A DNA stretch of 64,000 bases from Bemisia tabaci (GCF_918797505.1 NC_092794.1:69663345-69727344), one strand, 5' to 3'. Positions 9,700 through 21,190 are shown, numbered from the stretch's first letter. Notes: a model not told the origin generated them from the sequence alone. Program-made: numbers and translations.

Positions 9700-10254
9700 A
9701 TGAAGGCTCCAGAGGTGGAGCGTTGGCTCAACAGTAGGATCTCGATCTACAAAAAATTCCGAAGCTCGAGTCGAGGAACCGAGAGGAGATGCAGGAGCGC
9801 ATGCACCGATCGGAGGTCACTGGGAGGAGCGAAAGAGAAGAAGAGGAATCAGCTCGGAGGAACAAATCACAATTTCGGGACAAAGAAGGACTGCGGATGG
9901 CGGGGAGGAGACAGAGAGAGGAGCCCGCGGAGGAACAAATCACAAATTTCGGGACAAAGAGAGGAAGAAACAGAAATGACCGAAGTCGGCACCGGGCGGG
10001 AGGAGGCCGAGGAAGCGAGAAAACTACATGAAAACGGTTGCATGGTTGGGTTGATACCATTGGCTAATCTTGTCAGGTCATCAACACAATTATATGCTAA
10101 TATCGGACACGTTGAATGGCTAGAAAAAGCGACTTCCTCGACCACGGCTGCGGACCGCGGAGCCGCGCACAGTGGCCGCGAACTCGGATTTTCGGAGCCG
10201 AAATCCAGAGAATCTCAGCATCAAGATTTTTACACACCCGTAAGGAGGTTCTAG
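9700..10254 (+). other. Purine-rich open frame, probably not a gene
   Basis: A 184-codon plus-strand frame. The first 110 residues come from GA-rich sequence with direct repeats of GGAACAAATCACAA plus TTTCGGGACAAAGA at about 9858 and 9932. They read as R/E/K/G-rich low complexity, and a second frame is open over the same stretch. The last third has more ordinary composition. No domain, signal peptide or splice signal supports it, and I think the frame survives because purine-rich codons avoid stops. A fast-evolving low-complexity exon remains possible. Confidence 0.2.
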
Positions 10255-10623
10255 CCGTCGAGCAGAGCTGCACCTTTGACAGTTAGAAGAGACGGAGAGG
10301 AAACTGGATAATTTTTCTTACGACGAATAAACTTATCTCAATCCCCGGGAAAATTTCCCAAGGGCGATGTAATAGTTAAAGGGACAAGAGCAAGAGGGAC
10401 TTAGTTACATTGTAACATCAAACATTCCATCTGAAAGGTTGAGGGTTTTCCTTTAAAATTTACTGTCAATTTTTCTTTGCGTTTTAGCGCAAAATTTCAT
10501 CTATATTCTGAAATACATAAAAAGTAGATCGATTTTTTTTCATCAAAAGTTTATTTATTTTTCTTTTATGTGGCAAGACATCTAAGCTCTGAAGACGTTG
10601 AATTGGAAACTCATGAGCAATTG

Positions 10624-10877
10624 AGGTGTGGGGTGCATAAATGGCATTTCTTGGTTGCGGCGTGTCTCAGGATCTCCGTTAACGTTTCATAAACTTTCAA
10701 TAAAAACAAAAGCATGGAATTCGTCGAAACATTTACTGAATTTGTTTTAATGACTTCACAATGCTGAAAACTAAAATTTTCAGAAAATTCACCCAATAGC
10801 TTCCTCTCTAAAAAATACATTAGCAGTGGAGATGCTGAGACATTCGAACCAAAGAGTGACTTTTTTGTACCAACGCT
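10624..10877. mobile_element. Family S inverted-repeat MITE, copy 1 (254 bp)
   Basis: The left end GGGGTGCATAAATGGCATTT and the decayed right end TTTTTTGTACCAACGCTC correspond to the cleaner copy at 50013-50263. The interiors also align (TTTTACTGAAT, TTTCAGAAAATT, GGAGAT). The minus-strand open frame at 10611-11078 is a chance product of this element and the GC-rich flank. Confidence 0.7.
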
Positions 10878-10879
10878 CG

Positions 10880-11420
10880 AATTCTGTGCGGCTCGGGTTG
10901 ATTTTCCGCGAGTTTTCCCGGTCGAGGCGAGCGCTGTCCACTTAGCGGAGGTGAGCCGTGGCGGAAGGCAGCGATGCCTTAGTTTGCAATTCTGATGACT
11001 TGGATTCGACGGTGGGGCCGGGGCCGGACGATTCGGCTGCCGACTGTGGCCGCTTAATAACAGGGTTGGCTCTATCATTATTGGCCTGGCCTCGTCGTCG
11101 TCCTGGTCGCGTCTCCGTTTTCGCCGTTTCCTTTCCTCCGCTCACAAATTTCTTGCTCCCGTGATCTTGTCTTTTTAATTTCCACGCGCGGGAATTTTAA
11201 GCAGGCTTCGCTCCGATTTATGGCCGCTTCCACTGCGCCACGCCGCGCCGACCTCAGCTGCCCGCTGTCCACCGATGCGAACGCCGCGCCGCCGCTGTCC
11301 CTTCCTCGCGTGCGCGCGGCGCCGCTCTTGGCGCTCCCAAGACGTCCGCGGTTTCTCCCGTCGCACTTGGCGCCCTCTCCCCTTCCTCCCGTGACCGCGT
11401 CGTTATTCGTGCACTCCGAG
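10880..11420. other. GC-rich stretch without recognised gene
   Basis: CpG-dense sequence with overlapping open frames on both strands, rich in Arg, Pro and Ala as expected from GC bias. Nothing shows conserved protein motifs. It may be a promoter-proximal or untranslated region of an unseen gene. Confidence 0.3.
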
Positions 11421-11508
11421 CCTCAAAATGAGCATGGCGGGCGGGGAGACCAATAATAATTCGGACCACCGATCACTGTTGCTATGATTCTGATCGTCGA
11501 AAGATTGA

Positions 11509-12016
11509 ATGGAGATGTTGCATGTGTGAGGGATTTGCGATTTGACTGTTGTTTTTTATGTAAAAGTTCGCGAGAGACACGATGGTGCCACTGGTTTTCT
11601 CTGAAATCATCTCCCAAGCTCAAAAAAAGCTCTCAAAGTGAGGCCAAAATGGAGGGGATATCCCACCCTACCCTGAGAGTCCACCTCTACATCAAAACAA
11701 ACTCCCCATGCAAAAATAGGGAGCAAATACATTGACAGGGCTGCCACTTTATTCGGGGACTCTAAAACTGAAAACACGGCATCAAGGCTAATGTATTTGC
11801 TCCCTATCTTTGCATGGAGAGTTTTGTTTTGATGTAGAGGTGAACTCTCAGGGTAGGGTGGGATATCCCCTCCATTTTGGCCTCACTTTGAGAGCTTTTT
11901 TTGCGCTTGGGAGTTGATTTCAGAGAAAACCAGTGGCACCATCGTGTTTCTCGCGAACTTTTACATAAGAGACAGCAGTCAAATCGCAAATCCCTCACAC
12001 ATGCAACATCTCCATT
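11509..12016. repeat. 508-bp foldback with 225-bp near-identical arms
   Basis: The left arm 11509-11733 and right arm 11790-12016 are reverse complements with only a handful of differences and small indels. They are separated by about 56 bp. The outer ends are AATGGAGATGTTGCATGTG and its complement. A plus-strand frame at 11484-11735 and a minus-strand frame at 11804-11998 give nearly the same peptide because they read the two arms of one repeat. No target duplication was seen. Confidence 0.9.
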
Positions 12017-12029
12017 GGAGTATACCTAC

Positions 12030-12539
12030 ACACGGAAAATAAACTTTGTGCATAGGTCCCGAAGTTGAGGTCATATAGACGTATTTCTGTGAAACGGAAC
12101 TAAGCGCCATCGGAGGAGGAAGGTAGCGGGGGGCTTGGATTGGCGGCGGAATCGGGCGTCGGGCTTTTCCATGGCGCTTAGTTCCGTTCGACAGAACGCG
12201 CTATCCGGCATTCTAAATTCCTCAAAAGGAACTCAAATTGGCGCCTAGTTCCGTTTGACAGAAATACGTCCAGATGAATCTCTGAAGTTTTCTGATCACG
12301 CATCCGAAAACTTGAGGTCGAGCTGCCAAACTTCGGGTCAGGCATCGAGGCACTTCGGTATGCACTGGAGTACTTCTGATGTGTGACCTGAACCCTTCGG
12401 TATATATCGAAGTTCTTCAGATGTCTGACCCGAACTTCGGCAGCTCGACCTCAAGTTTTTAGATACGTGATCTGAAAACTTCAGAGATTCATATGACCTC
12501 AACTTCGGGTCCCACGCCCGAAGTTTTTTTCTCCGTGTA
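12030..12539. mobile_element. Foldback element with ACACGG ends, interrupted by family B
   Basis: ACACGGAAAATAAACTTTGT at the left and a T-run plus CTCCGTGT at the right form the termini. The arms contain GAAGTTGAGGTCATAT / ATATGACCTCAACTTC and GAGGTCGAGCTGCC / GGCAGCTCGACCTC. The left arm is split by a family B element at 12077-12271; without it the left arm matches the right arm continuously. Confidence 0.85.
12077..12271. mobile_element. Long family B variant nested in a foldback
   Basis: Ends AGACGTATTTCTGTGAAACG and TTTGACAGAAATACGTCC flank a 195-bp body with the inner arm repeated (GTTCCGTTCGACAG then GTTCCGTTTGACAG). Flanks ATAT and AGAT at the junctions match a 4-bp target duplication carrying one substitution. 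Confidence 0.8.
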
Positions 12540-12551
12540 TACATGGAGAGT

Positions 12552-12690
12552 CAGTGGTGGATCCAGAGGAGGGGGCATGGTGGCGTGCCCCCCCTCCCCC
12601 CTCGGGCCAAAAAATAGGGGGAGAAGAAGGGAAAAAGGAGGAAAGGAGTAAAAGAGGGAGAGAAAAACAAAAGCTCCTAAAAACTTACTG
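12552..12690 (+). mobile_element. hAT-like terminus, one end only
   Basis: CAGTGGTGGATCCAGAGG followed by a G-run, a GTGCCCCCCC segment and purine-rich sequence has the form of many insect hAT ends. A related end lies at 58612. The other terminus was not located, so the element is truncated or its right end has decayed. Confidence 0.45.
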
Positions 12691-12787
12691 AAATAGTGTC
12701 AAGACAGAACTTCAGAACTATTTAACCAAGTTTACTAAACCGAAGGTTACTCAATACCGCAGAAATAAAAAGGCCATATACCAAAAT

Positions 12788-12907
12788 AGTCCGTTATTTT
12801 CCCCTTAGTCTATAAGGACCACCCGTTTCAACCAATAGGATTGCGGCATGTTCCCTATGTCTTTTTTGCCTATCGTTTTGTCTATCAATTTAAATAATCA
12901 GCCCGCG
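12788..12907. mobile_element. Family P right half
   Basis: CCCCTTAGTCTATAAGGACC through GTCTATCAATTTAAATAATC and CAGCCCGCG matches the right arm of the other copies. The left arm is missing. Confidence 0.75.
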
Positions 12908-12909
12908 TA

Positions 12910-14090
12910 TTAGGGATGTTCAAACCTGAGGCAGGGGTATTTTATGATGAAATAGCGAGCAAAGCACTTACGACGAAGACGACAACTCATGGGAGGAAGT
13001 CAAGCCGGGCGGGAGATGCGAAAAACCTGGATGAAATAAAAGTTCGTCGCGGCGGAGAAAAAAGAGGTAAATAATGTAATAATGAAATAAATAAGGAGGA
13101 AAAAAGAGGGATGTAATTAAAGCTACCGGATTGTTAACGGTTTAAATGTATCCTGCAGGGACTCATATTTTCCTCGGGACGCCGGCGCCGAGACCTCCTC
13201 GCCCATTGTTTTATTAATGTACCAAGGAGGAGGGCTCTATCGCCGTGCTGCCGTGTGATGCACACTTAAAAATTCCGAAAAATATAGTCATGGCTAAAAT
13301 AAAGAAATCCGTATCTCCAACTGCAACGTTGCAAATCTCCAATTATGTTTGCAATTTTTTGGCGAAAAAAACTAACCCAAAGTTTTCCTGGAAATTTCTG
13401 TGAATTTTTCTGTACATCATGGAAAATCCGAATTATACTCTTTTACTTTCCATCCCTCTAACATTATTAGGATTTTTTGCGTTTTTAAGACACCCCCCCC
13501 CCCCAAAAAAAAAATAAAAGGTTCAGATGGTTGGTTCCCTCGCGCCTTGGTCAGTAATGTTCAGTATAGTCAAACCTTCAATATTGTTAACTGTTAATCA
13601 ATTTACTACGGATTGATTGGACTATTCCATAACTTAGTGGTATCGTTTATCGACACTCATTAAGCAGCAGTGTAGCGCATCTAGACATTGCGTTGTTACG
13701 CGAAGCGCCTACATTTTTTTTTCTTATGCGACATGGACATCCATCGAGTGCGAATAGTTGCATTCGAAAATTGTCGCGAGAAATACCCTCAACCACAATA
13801 GACGATAATTAAAACTAATTATCCTGGTTATTGGTGCGCTCACGAGTCTCATAGAATGCAGGAAATAATTTGAAAACTAAATTGGACGAATGGTCCGTGG
13901 GAATTCATTAAAAGCTTATTCATTGAGAGGAATCTTGACAGCTGTTCTCATTCTTTAAGATCTTGAACAGACAAGGATATCCAATGACTTACTTTATGGT
14001 GAATTTGGCCTCACACATGGTCGTATGTATATCCTTATACGGATACACTTTCATTATTGAAAATTAAAATAAAACAATGAACTTAAAAAC
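12910..14090. other. No gene recognised
   Basis: AT-rich unique DNA with a C-run followed by an A-run at about 13492-13515. No repeat partner or exon was found. Confidence 0.4.
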
Positions 14091-14092
14091 TT

Positions 14093-14227
14093 ACAACTTA
14101 ATTTGGGGAAAGGCTGCAAAAAACAGAGATTAAATAAAAAATAAAAAAACCGAAGCGTTTCGCATTTTCCGGATTTTTCTTAATTTATCCTCAGTTTTTG
14201 TGCAGCTTTCCCCCCAAATTAAGTTGT
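14093..14227. repeat. 135-bp palindromic element
   Basis: ACAACTTAATTTGGGGAAAG plus GCTGCA at the left pairs with TGCAGCTTTCCCCCCAAATT plus AAGTTGT at the right. The AT-rich centre contains AAACCGAAGCGTTTCGC. Single copy here. Confidence 0.75.
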
Positions 14228-14399
14228 TATTTTACTATAGGTTTTGGCTGATTAAGTTGTTCTTCATTAAAAATTTACCTAGTACCCTGAGTTGGCGCCC
14301 CGCTTTTATTCTAGCGGGTGACACTGAAATCAGGAGATCCGGCAACAGGGCCTGCGATGTCTGTATCCCTGCCTCCGCTCATAATGTATTCTAAAATAT

Positions 14400-14920
14400 T
14401 TGCTCAACTCTTCATCTTTGCTACTGCTTTGCTAATGTAAGCAAGAAAACAAGTGAACAAGGTTTTCCTCGGAGCATCTCGGCAGCGCAGCGCCAGATCG
14501 CCGCGGCGTCCCCGCGGATCCCGCCCTCGAAATTCGGAGATTTCCTCCCCCTTTGGCAACGCCCTCTCCGTCACTTAGCCCTCTCCATCTCAAAGTTTGC
14601 ATAAGTAATAACTTCAAATCTGAGCCCGAGACAAAAGGGACAGCCCCCTCCTCCCCTCCAGCCCTCGGATCGCCCCTCCCCCACGCCCTTGTGTTTCTGA
14701 TCGTTCTTTTTACCAACTTTTCGACGTGGTTTCGGACCCCGCCGACATCGCCCGGGCCAACCAGTCTCCTCGTCGAGCTATCGATCGAAGATTCCCACCC
14801 TGCGAGCACGATATATCGAGAAGTCACGCGTGTCGCAAAGCGACTTTTTATCGCAGATGGAAATTGGCGGTGTATAGGAGTATGGTGAACATGACGTTTT
14901 CGTCTGAAAGCGGAGACTGA
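14400..14920. other. Open frames on both strands, no gene recognised
   Basis: A 221-codon minus-strand frame (14432-15097) and plus-strand frames overlap here. The minus frame runs into the family P element, carries serine/leucine-rich low-complexity sequence, and shows no domain or splice context. Confidence 0.35.
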
Positions 14921-14923
14921 GGA

Positions 14924-15208
14924 CTGCGGGCTGAATGTTGAAATTGATAGACAAAGCGATAGAGAAAGAAGAAATAGGGAGTATAGATAGAGCGATCCTA
15001 TTGATTGCAATGGGTGGTTGTTGTAAAAATTATAGACTAAAGATAGGGAAAGGGTCCCTCGTGAGGTGCCGTTAGTTGGTCTATTACCTACCTCCATTGT
15101 CCATTGTCCTCCATTGCAACCACCCGCTTACACCAATAGGATCCCCCTGTATCCTTTTTGTCTTCTTTGTCTATAGCTTTGTCTATAAATTTCAATTATC
15201 AGTCCGCT
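14924..15208. mobile_element. Family P MITE, copy 4, full length
   Basis: CTGCGGGCTGAATGTTGAAA at the left, TTTCAATTATCAGTCCGC at the right. The body contains the usual AGCGATCCTATTG and CCAATAGGATCC arms. About 285 bp, non-coding. Confidence 0.85.
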
Positions 15209-15453
15209 GGCGAACAAAATACTCTGTCCTGTGGTCTTGGCGACGCTCTATGTTGAACTGATAATATTTGGTTTTGATGTCTATCTGCAAAACTCCAAGC
15301 TTGGTGGTTTTCAAGCAACTTCTGCTGAGCTCTATATTTTGGTGACCGTTTTTAGTTTTCTTCATCCTTACTTTTCAATACATTTACTTCACTCCTGATT
15401 ACATTAGTCAATTTTCACATGCTGATCTATTAATTTGACACCACTTACTATAA

Positions 15454-15708
15454 CTGCCGTGCAAAGGAGAAACACCGTATGAACATTTGAGAATTGTCAA
15501 ATTTCCTCTCAGAAAATAGTATTAGTTTGAATTAAGTTATGAATATTTATCATTGAAATGTTCAGGAACTTTCGGTGAAATTGCGATCAAAATTATTTGA
15601 AAAATTGGAAGAAAAATATTTACAAATATTTACCGAAAATTCGTGATTTACCGGAGGAAATTTGCCAACGCCTGAAGGTTTATACGGCGTTTTTTCTTCG
15701 CACGGCAG
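15454..15708. mobile_element. Family D inverted-repeat MITE, copy 1 (255 bp)
   Basis: CTGCCGTGCAAAGGAGAAAC at the left and CTTCGCACGGCAG at the right. The sub-terminal TTGTCAAATTTCC and TTTGCCAACGCC segments identify the family. The flanks ATAA and TATA do not match exactly. Confidence 0.8.
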
Positions 15709-15709
15709 T

Positions 15710-16788
15710 ATAGGTCTGAATCTCCGTTCAAAACCAAAAAGATAAAGATCTGCAATTTTTGGGAGCGCAAGAAAGGCACAAGAAGTATATTGACGAAGAG
15801 CATTGCAATTTCCCATGCTCCCCCGCATGCCGGCATGCTCGGAGCTTAGGAAGGTCAACCCCTGAACTCGGCACGACGCGACGCGACGCGCCAGTCCCCA
15901 CCCGTCACGACCGGTCAAACGGCAGATTATCTTGACGCTCAGGGCCAAAGGGACAGCGGAAGATTGACCCAAGGAACCCCCCACCCCCGCCTCATCCACC
16001 CTGTCGCGGTGTCATATCAGTCACTGCCTTGCGAGCTGCATTTTTCATGAACGCCTAACCTCCCGTCTTCTCGCTGTCTCCTCCTTGTAATCTCATCTCT
16101 GGCTTATGAATCATTTAGCAACCCCCCTCTCTCCCTCCCGTCCCGTCCCTGGCGAGCCCTTCCTTTTTTTCTTTAAATTTAATTTGTTTTCCATTTTTTC
16201 GCATCTCGCACCAAACAATGCTGTAGACACGGAGTGGGGTTAGGGCGCCGCGCCGCGCCGTGCCGTGGCGCAAGGATGAAATAAACAAATTTAATTACAA
16301 GTCCTTCTCACCTCTCCCTGGAGGAAAGGTCGCCTTTGCAAAGGGACTACCCGAGCGGCGGGGGGAGGGGGCGGGTGTTAAGGTTGTCGCCCGCGTCCGT
16401 TTGTGAGCTCGGTTTCTCGCGGAATTGGATTTAACTTTTTCCCGCCCTTTTTCCGCTTTTTAATGCCGCGCTCCTGTTTCGTTCCTGAAACGATCCTTAA
16501 CTCCTTGCTTTCCAACTCGTAATCAGTCTAGCTACGCTTATTTACAATTTTTTTCTTCTTTTTTTTCCTTTCATTGAAGCCATTTAGCAACTGCAGTACA
16601 AACAGATTCGCATAATTACTGGACAAGCCTTCTTTTCCGGGGGAGGGGGGGGGGGAAGTAATAGCCTAAAACCCTACAAGTGGGCCAAAAACGAGTTCAC
16701 TCATAGTACAATCCTTACAGACCGAATCCTATTCGCTAAGTGTTTACTGTCATAATTCCAATAGGTAAATTATCACCCAAAGTTCTGG

Positions 16789-16828
<40 letters not shown>

Positions 16829-18540
16829 GGTACGTATAATAGACGTTTTAAAAAAACGGTCCGCTTCAATAACTCACAGATAGGTATCGAATTTAGAACC
16901 TAATTACTATCATCACCAATGACTCATACAACAATAATTTATTCACTTGATGACACTGCTTTAATGTAAATTATGGTTTTTGGCATAAAAATGATATCCA
17001 TCCTTCGACCGGAGGATTTTGGGATATTCTTCGACGAAAATCAAGTATTCATTTTGCAATGCAGCTTAACTCCTTCACCTCTCTGCAATTGTAACGTATC
17101 TTTAGCTTATCACGGTAACAAAAAATCCTAATTAAACGAATAAAAAATAAACTAAAATGAAAAACGGAAAACATTTTCATGGGTGCATCTCCTTCTCTCC
17201 GCAAAGAGTCTTTCATTGTTGCGGTAAAAACTCCTCCTTTGTGGGCGAGTTACGCAGTAAACCCTTTCCAGGAGGACGTTGAATCCAACTCATGATGAAG
17301 ACAGATTCAAATCGTTAAAGTCATCATCAGTCATCGGGCTAAACCGTTGGCGAAACGACCTCTTGAGGTAGGAGATACCTTTGAACCACCGGAAAGAGAG
17401 GAAGAGAGAGAAAAAACTCAAAGGAATGTAAGCATTCATAAAAGCCGGTGCATCGGATGGTGCCTCGGTAATTAAGTGATAATAGCATAAAGACGTATTA
17501 ATCTTCATGAAATGGACTATTTAAGATGCCCTCGCGAATCCGACAAAAAAGGAAGGATCGACGCGGCTAAGAAAAAGTTCCCAGCCCGGAGACGCTGGAG
17601 CTTTTGAAAAGGAATTCGAAATTAAAATATATGATTGAGCAAAAAAGGGTTATAATGGAATCGGCTCGACTTCGGCTCCGTGGCGCAGGAGCCGCGCGGA
17701 GCTTTCATTTTCATTTTTCAATTTTTCTAACCCTTCCGACCGACGACAGGATTTTCCGGTAGATTGAAAAATATCCGAGACGGATGGACGCGTTGCCGAA
17801 TCTCTTAAAAATGACGATATTTCTACAGCGTTTTTGAACCCCGTACGACTACGAAGTATGTATCAAAAGCTTGAAAGTTGTAGGGTGTTGAATCAAACTT
17901 TAAACCGTAAGTCCACATAACCTTTGCGGAGGATCTTACGTTTTTATTTCCCTCGTGCCGTAAAGGACGGCATTTCAAACCCTATTGTTTCATTTTGACT
18001 TGAGAAACTTCAGGTTGGTTGAATGAACATGATTTTCACTAACCGTACTCTAGTATTTTGTCATGTTATATTCATGGTTTCATAGACATAAATTCTGTCA
18101 TGCACACATTTATCACATGATAATTTCGCTGACTTCTCATGAGAAAATGGCTCGAAAAAAACGTCGGAAACCGTGGAGTGGTAAGGTGATTTCTCGATTA
18201 ATATTTAACGTCACAGAGACGGAGAATTTGTAAGTGTCTAAAAGTTGATCAATTTCTTATTTAATTGGAAACTACCGACTGAATTGAGCGCGATGAATAT
18301 CCTTGGTTTTTTTTAAAACAATTATTGAAGAAGATAATCTATGATCAAATGATCATATCAACTAAAATACATGTGTCTAAACGGGAAATGCTGCCTGATG
18401 ATGTCACAAGGTGATATAATTTCTCACCTTTAAATCTATTTTTCTTCAATTTCCCACACCAGAAAAAATCATAAAAAATACAGCGAATTTGGCTCATTAA
18501 GCTCTCTCAGATGTAGCGATAAATTTTTTTTCTCGCAAAT
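15710..18540. other. Long stretch without recognised gene or element
   Basis: Mixed sequence. 15830-16420 is GC-rich with a CGACGCGACGCG run and G-runs, and 16620-18540 is AT-rich. A poly-T tract is at 16791-16824. A donor-like minus-strand CCAGGGAGAG|GTGAGAAG at about 16302-16319 has no supporting exon. Open frames are short and featureless. Confidence 0.4.
16791..16824. repeat. Poly-T tract, 34 bp
   Basis: Uninterrupted T homopolymer. No retroelement body is recognisable next to it. Confidence 0.9.
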
Positions 18541-18584
18541 TCTCCACTGCTCTCATTGAAACTCCGTCAGTATGTCGTTTTCCC

Positions 18585-18806
18585 CATGAAAAAACGTCAA
18601 TGTTGCCAATTTTCCCCTTGCAAATTGAATTTTTACCGACAGGGTCTTGTAAATGAAAAATTTCGCCGATTTTTCTTCCGATCTCATGGCAAAATCAAAC
18701 ACATTTTAGACAAAATCTGCACTGGTCAATTATGTAAAAATTTAAATTTATTGTAAGTCGATTTTGCAACCTTGGAATGGAGTTACGTTCCTTCGTCCGA
18801 GAAACG
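18585..18806. repeat. Old dispersed repeat, second copy
   Basis: The uninterrupted partner of the broken repeat at 4015-5390. It runs from AAAAAACGTCAATGTTGCC to GAGTTACGTTCCTTCGTCCG. A hAT-type MITE begins 8 bp further on. Confidence 0.5.
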
Positions 18807-18813
18807 ATGAGTT

Positions 18814-18986
18814 CAGTGGCGTCGCGTGACTTTCGATCTATCGAATGTTATTATATGTCTTCCATTGTAAAGAATCGATTGTCAGGAAGTTCGAGGGTGT
18901 TCGCTGGGAACACCCTGAGAATCGATTTTTTTCACTAGTGCATATGGAACATTAATGGATACATCGAAAATCATGCCACGCCACCG
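18814..18986. mobile_element. hAT-type MITE, 8-bp target duplication GATGAGTT
   Basis: CAGTGGCGTCGCGTGACTTT at the left and ATCATGCCACGCCACCG at the right. GATGAGTT is exact at 18806-18813 and 18987-18994. A second internal stem, GTGTTCGCTGGGAACACC, is in the middle. The CAGTGGCG terminus and 8-bp duplication are established hAT hallmarks. Confidence 0.88.
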
Positions 18987-19300
18987 GATGAGTTATCCGT
19001 AAATCTGGCGAGCCGGCGGGAGGAAATATTCGCGTCTTGAGCGATTTTTCGGGACGTTGTTTATTACGGTAACCCTTTCGGGGTTGTCTCCTCATCCCTC
19101 GCCGCCGCCTCTCCGCCCAGGGTATCTGTTTCATCCCCTCGGAGATCGCAACCCTCGCCGGCTTTCCACGAAAACCCCTCAACTTCCTGCACATCGCTAA
19201 TTTTTTCCGCACGACTCGGCATCGCGTCCGCTGTCTCGAGGGCAGATTCCTTAATGCGCCCACCCATTTGGTAATATTTAACGAATTCGTCTTCCCGACG
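18952..19300. other. GC-rich spacer with an accidental open frame
   Basis: A 134-codon minus-strand frame overlaps the right end of one hAT MITE and the left part of the next. It is arginine-rich and lacks family resemblance, so I do not call a gene. Confidence 0.4.
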
Positions 19301-19313
19301 GGATCAACAATTT

Positions 19314-19465
19314 CAGTGGCGTCGCGTGCTTTGCGATACATCGATCGATCCACCATTTAAACCTATGGAAAAATATCGATTAATAGGGATACCTCATTAA
19401 TCGATTCTTTACCGTAGCTGCAAATGGGGAAATATCGATAATCGATCGTTCACGCCTTGCCACCG
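19314..19465. mobile_element. hAT-type MITE, second copy
   Basis: CAGTGGCGTCGCGTGCTTTG at the left, GTTCACGCCTTGCCACCG at the right. The interior contains ATTTAAACCTATGGAAA and ATCGATAATCGATCG, shared with 28983-29149. No convincing target duplication. Confidence 0.78.
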
Positions 19466-20019
19466 CGGAAAAACTGTATATTTCAAACAGTTTTAATGAA
19501 GGGAGGAGAAGGAGTCTCGTGACTGTTTGGCAACAAAGTTTCCGAGACACCCGGCTATGTTTTCTCCTCTTCATTTTGAAAGCCTCGGTTTGTCAGCGCT
19601 TTTTCAGGGCGAATCAACACGTCATTTTTCGTCGCCCGCATGTTAATTACGCGCTGCGTCATGACAGTGCTGAAAACTCAATCGCGCCCGAAATAAATTA
19701 TGCTTTTGAATAAATTAATACGGAAAACTGGGGCTCAATTCGTTGTTTCCAGACTAAAGAACTGGAACGACATTTTAATGATGCAAAATTTCCACCAGCA
19801 AGTCGTTTTTTACCAAGAGACTGTTCGGCGTATCTGATTAAAATTGTCTCTGATGTTCCTGCTGATTACCAGCTAAAATCAGTAAAATTTCAGCTTGAAA
19901 TCTCAGGTATATTTTTGCGAAATACTCAACTGCCTGACTCTTTTTTGCTGCCTTGGATGTAATGAACTTTGAAACCTGGATATAATGTTCCTTTGTCAGG
20001 GAAATGACGAATCGCTCAA

Positions 20020-20163
20020 TTTGACTGCATTTTGCGATTAGGAACTACAATTTATGGGTCAGTTTAGAAACATCGGATGTACAATTAGTTTTTCTATACA
20101 CGTACGCATTTTTACGGACGAGCCAGAAATTGCAGTTCCTAATTGCAAAATGCGGTCCAATTT
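20020..20163. mobile_element. Family L hairpin MITE, copy 1
   Basis: ACTGCATTTTGCGATTAGGAA pairs with TTCCTAATTGCAAAATGCGG. The interior contains GTTTAGAAACA and ACGGACGAGCC. Copies at 20204 and 45150, with a partial copy near 41363. Confidence 0.78.
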
Positions 20164-20203
20164 ACGTTTCTAAATTTCAACTATCGGAGAAAAGTTCGGT
20201 CAG

Positions 20204-20351
20204 TTGGACTACATTTTGTAATTTGGAACTTCAACAAATTATATCGCTTAGTTTAGAAACAACGTATGTACCATTAGTCTTCCATACGTGCATAAGTCTT
20301 TTTACGGTAGAGCCAAAATTTGCAGTTCCTAAACGCATAATTAAGTTTAAT
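20204..20351. mobile_element. Family L hairpin MITE, copy 2
   Basis: Lies 40 bp after copy 1 in the same orientation. TTGGACTACATTTTGTAATT at the left and GCAGTTCCTAAACGCATAAT at the right are more diverged. The plus-strand frame over it is not a gene. Confidence 0.72.
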
Positions 20352-20554
20352 TTTTCCGAAAGTTGAATGACCCATTCGCGCTTCGCACCCCTGCAGCCCT
20401 CCATCCATTCCCTCCACTCTGCCCCATCAGAAATTTTAATTTCTGCTGGTTTAGTACCCATTGACGTCATCTCCTTGGCGGAAAAGCCGTATGTAATCCA
20501 GCCAACCGACGACGATGGATTACCTCGGCACGATATCATTCCCCGAGCCCTCTT

Positions 20555-20675
20555 CGTCGCTCCTCTGACGTAAGGCGTATCTCGATTTCGACGTGAGCCC
20601 TGGAAAGCATGGAATTATATGGAGAACAGGGTTCACGTGGAAATCTAGGTACGGCTTTACGCCAGAGGGGCGACG
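20555..20675. mobile_element. Family M palindromic MITE, copy 1, flanked by TCTT
   Basis: CGTCGCTCCTCTGACGTAAG at the left and CTTTACGCCAGAGGGGCGACG at the right. TCTT lies on both sides (20551-20554, 20676-20679). The inner part GACGTGAGCCCTGG recurs at 23290 and, altered, at 40652. Confidence 0.8.
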
Positions 20676-20689
20676 TCTTGTCTTGTGAC

Positions 20690-21150
20690 CGTGGACCTGG
20701 GAGATGAGTTGTCTCCTGCGCAGAAGGTGAAGGCAGGAAGGGCCTATCGCGGACATCTAGAACCGCGGCGATTCGGCAGTTTTTTCCCTGTGCTCGCATG
20801 CGCGAACACCTAGACTCGACTTAATTAAAATATCTCGCGACCGGGACCGTGTCGAGGCCGGGTTCACACGGGGCAGCGCGACCGCGACGAGAGGCGACTT
20901 GTCTCGGCTCCGATTCGGGATTTTGGCGTTAATTACGCCTATTTTCCCCGGGCGCCCCGTCGCGCCTTGGCGACGTCACCCGAATCATTCACACGCTATC
21001 CTGCCTTTAATTGGCCGCGCACTCCGCTCCCCCTCCGCCTCCGGCGCATCGCCGACCCCGTCACAGCCGCGAGAAGCCTCCGACTTAATGCTCACTACAC
21101 CCGCAAAAAAGACGACCGTCTCAACTTATTCTGAACGGGTTATTTGAAGA
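20690..21150. other. GC-rich unique sequence
   Basis: Two short overlapping frames on the minus strand and one on the plus strand, with no recognised family. CpG-rich between 20860 and 21060. Confidence 0.35.
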
Positions 21151-21153
21151 GTG

Positions 21154-21159
21154 TACACG

Positions 21160-21190
<31 letters not shown>

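Noticed and set aside
11484..11998. Two related short proteins encoded on opposite strands
   Set aside because: They are the two arms of the same inverted repeat.
14432..15097. 221-codon minus-strand protein
   Set aside because: It runs through a family P MITE and has low-complexity composition.
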